Source: Zerene cesonia
Taxonomy: Eukaryota; Arthropoda; Insecta; Lepidoptera; Pieridae
Length of the DNA: 64,000 nt
Assembly (NCBI RefSeq): GCF_012273895.1
Contig: NC_052108.1
Span: 7,812,001 to 7,876,000 of the forward strand
Reading direction: 5' to 3'
This document shows, piece after piece, positions 57,191 through 64,000 of this stretch (its first letter is position 1; every line of letters begins with the position of its first letter). The notes under the pieces are model-generated. The model ran no database searches and had not been told where the DNA came from. It saw nothing but the letters and a program-made list of their open reading frames with translations. The position numbers were made by a program, and so were the translations under genes.

Positions 57191-57439
57191 TATACAAATA
57201 TATAAAAAATAAAACAATAAAAGGCAGTTAGCACAACTGACTGTACCTTGTCCTACGAAAAAGCTGAACCGAGAATGATAAAATATTGCGAGATAACTTC
57301 AATCTTCACCGTTTAAATGTACTTATATCTGTTGCTGTTAGGTTTGATCAAATATTTAACAAGTGCTAAACGAAATTAATTATTACTATAACATATATTA
57401 TCAGTCATATATTATTTTTATTACCATTTATATCCATTA

Positions 57440-57587
57440 CATTCGCCCGTGGTACATTTATACCCTTCCTCAATAAATGGGCTATCTAACACTGAAATAA
57501 TTTTTCAAATCGGACCAGTAGTTCCTGAGATTAGTGCGTTCAAACAAACAAACTCTTCAGCTTTATAATCCTACTAATCCTACTAAT
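57440..57587 (-). mobile_element. Helitron-like element (AAGCTGAAGAG family)
   Basis: TTCGCCCGTGGTACATTTAT, AAATGGGCTATCTAACACTG, AAATCGGACCAGTAGTTCC, GAGATTAGTGCGTTCAAAC and CTTCAGCTTTATAATCC. It abuts the next element with no spacer. Confidence 0.72.
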
Positions 57588-57776
57588 ATTTTAAATGCGA
57601 AAGTTTGTAAGGATGTGTGTGTGTGTTTGTTGCTCTTTCATGCAAAAACTACTGAACCGATTGTAATGAAATTTGGTACGTAGACAGCTGGACAACTGGA
57701 ATAACATATAGGCTTTTTATCCCGGTATTCCTACGAGATACGAACTTACGCGGGTGAAACCGCGGGGCGCAGCTAG
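57588..57776 (+). mobile_element. Helitron-like element, Lep1-type, best full-length copy
   Basis: TCCTACTAATATTTTAAATG at the start, a (GT)n run, CCGATTGTAATGAAATTTGG, GACAGCTGGACAACTGGAAT, ACGCGGGTGAAACCGCGG (5-bp hairpin CGCGG/CCGCG) and GGCGCAGCTAG. The TC start, subterminal hairpin and CTAG end are Helitron hallmarks. It has no Rep/helicase, so it is non-autonomous. Confidence 0.88.
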
Positions 57777-57828
57777 TATTAGTATAGATTAATATTAAAC
57801 TTTATTATTTCTTTACGTACATCCGGTT

Positions 57829-57875
57829 GTCTGGAAGAAATCGCTATTTAACGATAACGTCGCCATTATAGTATA
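57829..57875 (+). mobile_element. LINE 3'-UTR fragment
   Basis: GGTTGTCTGGAAGAAATCGC and TATTTAACGATAACGTCGCC, homologous to 45183-45220. Confidence 0.55.
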
Positions 57876-58304
57876 ACCTAGAACCTAGGTTAAGCCTCAA
57901 TTTGCAGTTTATCTAACACAATAAAGCATGAACATATTAATATCTATGTGTATATATATACATATATATAAATATATTCAAGATTCAAGCTACCATATGG
58001 TCTATTAACCCATAGACATCAATTATAAAGCAATCCAAATACATCCTCTTAATATTGTCATAGAGGCCCCAACGTAAGGGAAACCAAGTCAGAAATATTC
58101 ACAAATTGTAATATGACCATTTACACGTAACGCACACACGCGCGCGTTTCGCGCATGTGTGTTACAATAAATAATTCGGAGTTTATCAAAGGGGCCACGC
58201 TTGTGATATCATGTTGGTGACCATGAGATAGACGAATTGGGGATTATCTAATACGTAATAGGGTTCTTGATTTTATTTATAGCGATACGTGTTGCACTGA
58301 AAGA

Positions 58305-58400
58305 AAAGAATTCGATTGCTGGTATGGGATCATTCGTGGACTGGCGGAGGCGTTGATACGGTTAAATAAAGGACGTGGGTTCCTAACGTAGCTATCTCCA
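58305..58400 (+). mobile_element. tRNA-derived SINE head, strongly diverged
   Basis: AAGAATTCGATTGCTGGTAT, GGGATCATTCGTGGACTGGC, GGCGTTGATACGGTTAAATA and GACGTGGGTTCC follow the order of the leader, A box and central part of the SINE at 39213-39309. The B box is damaged. Confidence 0.6.
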
Positions 58401-58701
58401 GACATAAATTTATGAAATCGCTCGGGTACGAAATAAAAGAAAAAAAAAAACAAACGAAGAACTTAACTACTAACTACAAACTACTACTTTCGCATTTGTA
58501 GTTTAAAGTTAAAGAAATTGAAAATGTAAATCAGATGTGAGCTATTTTAAAACATTATAAATTCTGTAATGTATCAAATATTTTCCTCAATTAGACCTCA
58601 TCGACAAAATAATATGTACAACATTAACGCTCATTTAACGTTAGCCGGTGAACCGGCATGTGTAGAATTGAACACAGTATTCGATAACTACTACTACTAC
58701 T

Positions 58702-58775
58702 AGTGGTGGATAAGATTTTTGGTCTAGTTCTGTCAATTTAAAGGCATAATTTTGAGTTTTATAGCATTGAAATGC
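58702..58775 (+). repeat. ACCGACTTCAAA-family 3' end next to an inverted SINE tail piece
   Basis: ATTTTTGGTCTAGTTCTGTC then AATTTAAAGG is the end of the ACCGACTTC repeat. TTTTATAGCATTGAAATGC (58755-58774) is the SINE tail in reverse. Confidence 0.45.
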
Positions 58776-58879
58776 ATATTTAATAAGTATTTAAAAAAAA
58801 ATATCACGTATCGGGCGGTATAGCTTTTTGTTTAAAATTATAATTTAATTGAAAAAACTTCCAAACCTAGCAACACATA

Positions 58880-59060
58880 TCCACCCTATCGGATAGTAAA
58901 GCCAAGGTCGCATTACGCACACTGGCAAACTACGAAATCCTTCGCAACGGTCAAAGACCCGCGGAAGTCGCGCCGCCCAGCACACCTTGACCCCCCGCCT
59001 CCGAACGATTCCCCTTACATGTCCATTATCGCGGTACTGTCGCTCAAGCGGAGGGATCTA
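58880..59060. other. GC-rich island
   Basis: GCGGAAGTCGCGCCGCCCAG and CACCTTGACCCCCCGCCTCC lie in AT-rich surroundings. There is no convincing exon on either strand. A TGACGTCA follows at 59174-59181. Confidence 0.35.
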
Positions 59061-59479
59061 GCTGGCTGGTCGCTGTTTTATGTCATCATGTCAGTTGGCC
59101 TTCAATTCGATGTTTATGTTAATCACGTGGACCAATACTTCTGTTGCTATAAGACGTTTAATATTCGCCTTGGTGACGTCAAATGCTTAAATAAAATGTT
59201 AAATAGCTCATTAAATAATTAAATAAGTTGTCCCGCTTCGGCGGTGTATATATCTGTAATAGTTTACACATTTATAAATGTTTTTTAACAATGATCAATG
59301 GCAACCCAGTGTTGCTATAAGAAAGAGGTTCACGGTACTCTTTGGACAAAAGAAGTATGAGGTTTTATTGCAAAGACAATGTTGACCTACTTAATAAGTT
59401 CACTTCTGCTGCATACATCCGTTCTATATCCAATTTTGTTATACGGGTTAATTATTTAATTGGTTTAATAAGTTACAGA

Positions 59480-59512
59480 TCGCGGGTTCGACCCCCGTTG
59501 TAAGCGATTATT
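59480..59512 (+). repeat. tRNA-like B-box fragment
   Basis: GATCGCGGGTTCGACCCCCG forms a short T-arm-like stem-loop. No A box or acceptor stem is present, so it is probably a SINE remnant. 59515-60235 shows nothing else. Confidence 0.45.
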
Positions 59513-60240
59513 TTTGTACAGCGTGAGAAGCCTGAAATATTTCAAATGTATTTTGATAGAAAATCACTATCTTACTGTTAGCTTATTATTTAATCTTAAA
59601 TGTTAAATCATATAAAAAACGTTTAACATGAAACAGTTTCCCCATTAGGAAACTATATTAGGTTATATAGGCTGTATTTAATTTTCTATCGTAAATATAT
59701 ATATTATATTTTAATTCTTTCCTATTCAGAGCAGCAGTTCCATTATGTATCTCGTTCAATCGGACAAATCCCTTTATAATTGGTATTATATATAGCATAT
59801 TTATATAACTGCTTCGTCATAACTTAAACAAATTATTGTGTCGAAATGATGCAATAGGTATTTATAAATTTGACAATTGCTATAACAGACTATGATATGT
59901 TAATTGAAAAAGAAAAAAGTCAAATATTTATTTATGAATTGTCAAAGACGACAGTTAAGATAATGGTAAATAAATTGTACACATTACACATTATGTAAGT
60001 CAATAGTTTTTACAGAAATTTACGAATTGCGTAAGTATATAATTGAGGAACAATTAACGAATATATAATGTATTTTATAACGTTTTGCTATAAATTATGA
60101 TATATCGACCACAGACATTAAATAGTCTATGTTAGTGTTATATCGATGCGGTCCAAAACCGCTTTTAAGTTTTCTGTTTCGAGCGCTATAGGTGCATAAA
60201 ATATTATCTATACCACAGATAACATAATACTATACTAGTA

Positions 60241-60416
60241 TCTGTACTAATATTATAAAGATGAAGGATTTTTTTTGTTTGGTTGCATTCGCTAATCTCA
60301 GAAACTACTGGTCCGATTTGAAATATTCTTTCAGTGTTAGATAGCCCATTTGTCGAGGAAGGCCTTAGGTTATATAACATAAGATATTATATGGGTAAAA
60401 CCACGGGGCACAGCTA
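60241..60416 (+). mobile_element. Helitron-like element (AAGCTGAAGAG family), full length
   Basis: TCTGTACTAATATTATAAAG, ACTACTGGTCCGATTTGAAA, TTTCAGTGTTAGATAGCCC, ATTTGTCGAGGAAGGCCTTA and ACCACGGGGCACAGCTAG (CTAG 60413-60416). Confidence 0.8.
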
Positions 60417-60419
60417 GTA

Positions 60420-61325
60420 ATATATTGAAGAAGTACATTTGATAAAATGCGTTAAGATAGAATCGTAAGTATCGCGTCATGTATGTTTTATTCAATTTAA
60501 TAACAAGTATTACGTTTAAATAAATTAATGACATACTTCAGGGTATTTATACTACAATTTTCTGTCTTTTTTATTTGGTCGTTTTTAGCATTGCTGTTAT
60601 CAATTATGATATTAACATAAGTTATTAGTTTTACGAAATATTACGAGGTCATCAGACATTATAATTCAATCAATCAAACCATAATACTTATATTTTTGGA
60701 TACGATTATAAATTTGATACTGTCCAACAATAAGCATTTCATTTAATACTTATTCAACTGATTTATTATCAGTAAAAAGACAAGTAGTTTCTATGCCGAT
60801 AATTGTTTCCCACCCGTTAAAACTAAATTAATACCACATGTAATGGGGAAGGTCAACAAGGAAACGAGGTTACCATATTACATGTTAAATAATTCAAGAA
60901 AATTCATAAGAATCCATAATCGTTTGAATAAAAAGCAGTTGAATTTACTCGCCAGTCGATTTACCATTTCCTCTTACGCACGACCCTATCGATACAAGAA
61001 AAAAATTCATACCTACACACCGTTTCCCAGAATTATTAACTCATGTACAGGAAATGTTAAGGGTTACACAACGATGAGATAAATTGTGGTGTAATAGGCG
61101 TTCACATAGATAAGAGATAACGCACATGGATCTAATTACAATGAGTTAAAGTTCAAATTGCACAATAATTAATGTGAGATATGCCGTGGACGGCGGTCCA
61201 TTCATAAGACTTGTTGAATGAATTCTTTTAATTACACAATTTGTTTTAAAGCGATTTGATCTTGAATTTTATTTTTCATAATTATATGACAGATTACCGC
61301 ATTTTTGTGAATTTATTTGGTTTTT
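60420..61325. other. No gene recognised
   Basis: AT-rich. A 79-codon plus-strand frame (60843-61082) is lysine/arginine-rich but matches no family that I recognise. I looked for the next TRIT1 exon (minus strand) here and between 61500 and 62076 and could not identify it. Confidence 0.4.
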
Positions 61326-61328
61326 ATG

Positions 61329-61490
61329 TTTAGAAACTGACTTAAGAAAATAAAAAAGCAGAAGGTTGTCAATTATTATTTTTCTGCTTTGTGACCTCAG
61401 AATTTTCGACTGAGTGAACCGATTTCTATGATTCTTATTTGTTTGAAAGCTTGTTCCTCATTTACATTTGCATAGAAACATGTTAACGTC
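61329..61490 (+). repeat. ACCGACTTCAAA-family repeat, diverged
   Basis: AACTGACTTAAGAAAATAAA, ACCTCAGAATTTTCGACTGA, GTGAACCGATTTCTATGATT and GTTTGAAAGCTTGTTCCTC. Confidence 0.65.
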
Positions 61491-62080
61491 GCAAACTACA
61501 TTTCAAGTGAAATAATTATGATAGAATTAAATAATTTTCTCATTTGCTCTTATACAGAGTATATATAGTAAGGATATTATTTAATCATAGCGATCCTTAT
61601 CAGGATAATAAGATATACTCATGAAATTATTGTATTGTTACCGATCCTTGATAAGTGTACAAATATTGAGTTAAATCTGTTCGTTTAAAATTGGTCAAAG
61701 TTAAGTCTAAAGGGGTCGGTAATTTACAAACATACAGATGAAGCTTATAAAAGTACTTACTATATGGATTAAAGTTTATTGTGTAAAAACAAACATTGAT
61801 CATAGTAATGTAAGCCTTACCTCTACATGAATAAATGAATAATACAGTTTGTGAAATCTAAATAACATTCCGCTTAACAGAATGTGAAACTGTGATATCC
61901 AACGAATGAGATGTTTACATGAAGACTCGTATTTGGTTCATCTTTCACGTTTCGGTTTCAAAGATACATCATTTAAGTCTTTTATATAAGGTAACATCAA
62001 AAAGATTTACATATATATTAATATTTACAATGATTATTTTTGTTTATTCATTACCCTATTGGAAAATTATAGCCACTTAC

Positions 62081-62481
62081 CTCAAAACTTTACGTCTATT
62101 GTTAGGATGCAGTCGCGAAGCCATAACAGGATCAATACTTTTCAATAGAGCATGCACTTCTTCATTTGTCTTTTTAGCTTCATTATCAACATCTTCTTGT
62201 ATTTTTTTCCTTAATTCGATCAGTGCGTCCTGGTTCTCTTCGTTATCAGGTACTGTCTCATGTTTACTTCGTATTGCTTCATCATCGGTATTAGTTTTCA
62301 TTTTTTTACCCCCTACATGATCTTGGTCAATGAAGTCTCGTTTGCGTCTACTGCAATCCCAAAGCAAAGCGTTCGTGTCATCCATGTCTTCAACTAATAT
62401 TTTATATACAATCGATTCGATATAATAATTCGTACCGCCCACGATTATAGGTATTTTACCTTGCTGTGTTAAATTATCTAT
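62081..62481 (-). CDS. TRIT1: tRNA dimethylallyltransferase (TRIT1/MiaA family), internal exon
   Basis: The family transfers a dimethylallyl group to A37 of tRNAs reading UNN codons (i6A37), in cytosol and mitochondria. The exon encodes about 133 residues. It opens with IDNLTQQGKIPIIVGGTNYYIES, of which GKIPIIVGGTNYYIES is the hallmark motif, continues through an acidic, lysine-rich segment with no recognisable domain, and ends SIDPVMASRLHPNNRRKVLR, matching the conserved D-P-x-x-A-x-x-(L/I)-HPN-D/N-x-R-R/K block. An acceptor CAG at 62484-62482 and a donor GTAAGT starting at 62080 bound it. It is phase 0 at entry and leaves two bases (AG) at the exit. No stop or frameshift interrupts it. An antisense open frame at 61919-62320 is a shadow. 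Confidence 0.93.
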
Positions 62482-63960
62482 CTGATACAAAATTAAGGAT
62501 AGTTTATTGGAAATTTATAGATACTCAAACCAATTTTACAACCAGTGTGCAACCCATGGCGCATCTGATCTATCTTATTATAGAAAGTGCACAATAAACC
62601 ACACAAATAGTGATGTAATCTCGCACCTACGTGAATAAAGTTCAATTTAAGTTTTTGTGTAACCAATAAAACTTAGCAGTAAACTCATCAAAAGCCTACT
62701 CACAGGTAATCCGATTTAACGGTGAGCGGCAGAAATTAGTGGCTTGTAGGTGTCAATCGCATTAAAGTTTATTAGTTTGGCTCGGTTATGTAAGTATTTG
62801 ATGAATAAGAAACAAATAGCAGGCGTAGGTTGTTTCTAACTGACATATAATACGGTTATTTCCATAAGTTTACTAATATTATTGGTCATATAACTAATGA
62901 TAAGATGCTGCATCTTGGTTTCATATTGTTTCACGTATACCTGATTATTATGGATAATTGTTTTGTCACTGATTAACTTATCGACGTCATGCTCATTATT
63001 TTGCTACACTGTAACAAAAGGGACTTAAATTTATATTAAACTAGCTTTCTGTCTGCGGCTGTACCCGCGTAATTGATGAAAACAACGACTGTCCAAGATT
63101 TTTCCTCATTAGTTCCCATTCCGGTCGGTTAAGGTCCGAGATCAAACTTTTCCTTTTTCTCTTCCTAATATTCTGTAACCTATTACCTATATCTATAGAA
63201 ATTAATACAGTAGCCAGTAACTGTGCCTTATGACCGCTCTCTGCTCGTGTAAGCGTGCCTTAGGGCTCATGAAAAATATTTCGGAATCTTCTATCGAATA
63301 TCTCATTAATTATGTGCAATACAGTTACAACAGAGCGCCGATAATTGTCATCTGTTCTGGCATTTGTGTAAACTGACTGGAATAAATATTGTCATTAAGG
63401 TGTGAACAATACGCCGTTAATTCTATCAGAGGCTGGAATTCTAGGGCTGGCCGCGGCTGAATAAATAAGTACCTTCTGTCTTCAAATAACGAGGCTCGGG
63501 TTAGAATTTTTTACATAACTATGTACCAATGTTTATTTCGTGTCTCATTATCAGGTAATTTCTATCACGTCAATGTTTTATCTATCATTGTAATGTATGT
63601 ATACAAAAAATGTTTATGTATGATGTTATTTGTTTTAAATGTGAGGGGCACTAATCGTCGTATGCTAATATGAGTCTATACATACATTCAAACTTCAATA
63701 CGCAACAGTTCTATTTGAAATATTCTATACTGGGAAGTTATTGTATGTTCCTTTCTTTATTTAAATTTCAATTCACCTAATAACTTATATTTCAGAATTT
63801 AATATAATTGATTTAATTGTTTTCGTTCAAATTAGTACAGCTTCTATAATACTATACTGTCTAAAAGTTTTCATCCGATTCCTGTCCTTATTCAAATCCC
63901 TAAAGAGTAATTCCATTTCATCCCCATGGCTTCTCTGATCATTCATATTATAAAGGATAC
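62482..63960 (-). other. TRIT1 intron (GT-AG, 1479 bp) with a repeat fragment
   Basis: This is the intron implied by the two exons: GT at 63960-63959 and AG at 62483-62482, phase 0. It is AT-rich. Around 63043-63190 it contains a Helitron-like fragment on the minus strand, beginning ACTAGCTTTCTGTCTGCGG on the plus strand. Nothing else coding was seen in it. Confidence 0.85.
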
Positions 63961-64000
63961 GATTTTGAGAGCTCTGTTTCTGAAGTCGACCACGGTGAAG
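63961..64000 (-). CDS. TRIT1: tRNA dimethylallyltransferase (TRIT1/MiaA family), upstream exon, cut by window edge
   Basis: Reading the minus strand from 64000 gives FTVVDFRNRALKI, matching the family's (V/T)VxDFRxRAxxxI block that directly precedes the GGTNYYIES motif. The exon ends at 63961 and a GT donor (GTATCC, weak after the GT) starts at 63960. Joining it to the exon at 62481 in phase 0 gives RNRALKI-IDNLTQQGKIPI, with the spacing to the GGTNYYIES motif that I expect for the family. The P-loop exon must lie beyond the window. Confidence 0.9.

Noticed and set aside
60843..61082. Basic 79-codon protein
   Set aside because: No recognisable domain, AT-rich codon use and no splice or promoter context.
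61919..62320. A 133-codon plus-strand protein
   Set aside because: It is antisense to the TRIT1 exon, which has clear family motifs and splice sites.

Overview
The window looks like nuclear DNA from a moth or butterfly (Lepidoptera). It is AT-rich and intron-like or intergenic, and it is dense with short repeats typical of lepidopteran genomes: Helitron-like elements that begin TC(C)TACTAATATT and end in a short hairpin followed by CTAG, RTE/BovB-type and jockey/CR1-type LINE fragments, tRNA-derived SINEs, the ACCGACTTCAAA repeat and the GTCATAGCGGGCAGC repeat. The species cannot be named from the sequence. There are no bacterial operons, rRNA genes, CRISPR arrays or functional tRNA genes.

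The only host gene I can name is at the right edge. Two minus-strand exons (63961-64000 and 62081-62481), joined by a 1479-bp GT-AG intron, encode part of tRNA dimethylallyltransferase (TRIT1/MiaA family). The 5' exon with the nucleotide-binding loop lies beyond 64000. The exons after 62081 were not found and should lie at lower coordinates. A second, weaker host-gene candidate is a 20-codon signal-peptide-like exon at 16085-16144 (minus), with a GTATGT donor and a TATA-like box about 210 bp upstream.

Layout. 1-13 kb: scattered repeats, a five-unit minisatellite (2671-2820), a perfect 10-bp hairpin (4337-4360) and an intact SINE with target duplications (7794-7961). 13.2-14.6 kb: six Helitron-like copies almost end to end. 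15.8-19.8 kb: an RTE-tailed SINE, the candidate exon and more Helitron-like elements. 20-31 kb: mostly AT-rich with LINE tails and repeats. 31.9-32.3 kb: an unexplained 350-bp run of consecutive small hairpins. 38-49 kb: a tail-head-tail SINE with a 13-bp target duplication, nested LINE and repeat insertions, and a 1000-N assembly gap (47073-48072). 52.4-55.5 kb: two dead LINE reverse transcriptase C-termini. 57-60 kb: Helitron-like elements. 62-64 kb: TRIT1.

No genes in the window visibly work together. The most interesting items are the SINE family defined here by two independent 13-bp target duplications, the hairpin array, an excess of the TGACGTCA palindrome (seven copies), a Helitron-like copy flanked by a 16-bp direct repeat that a Helitron mechanism does not predict, and the candidate secreted-protein first exon.
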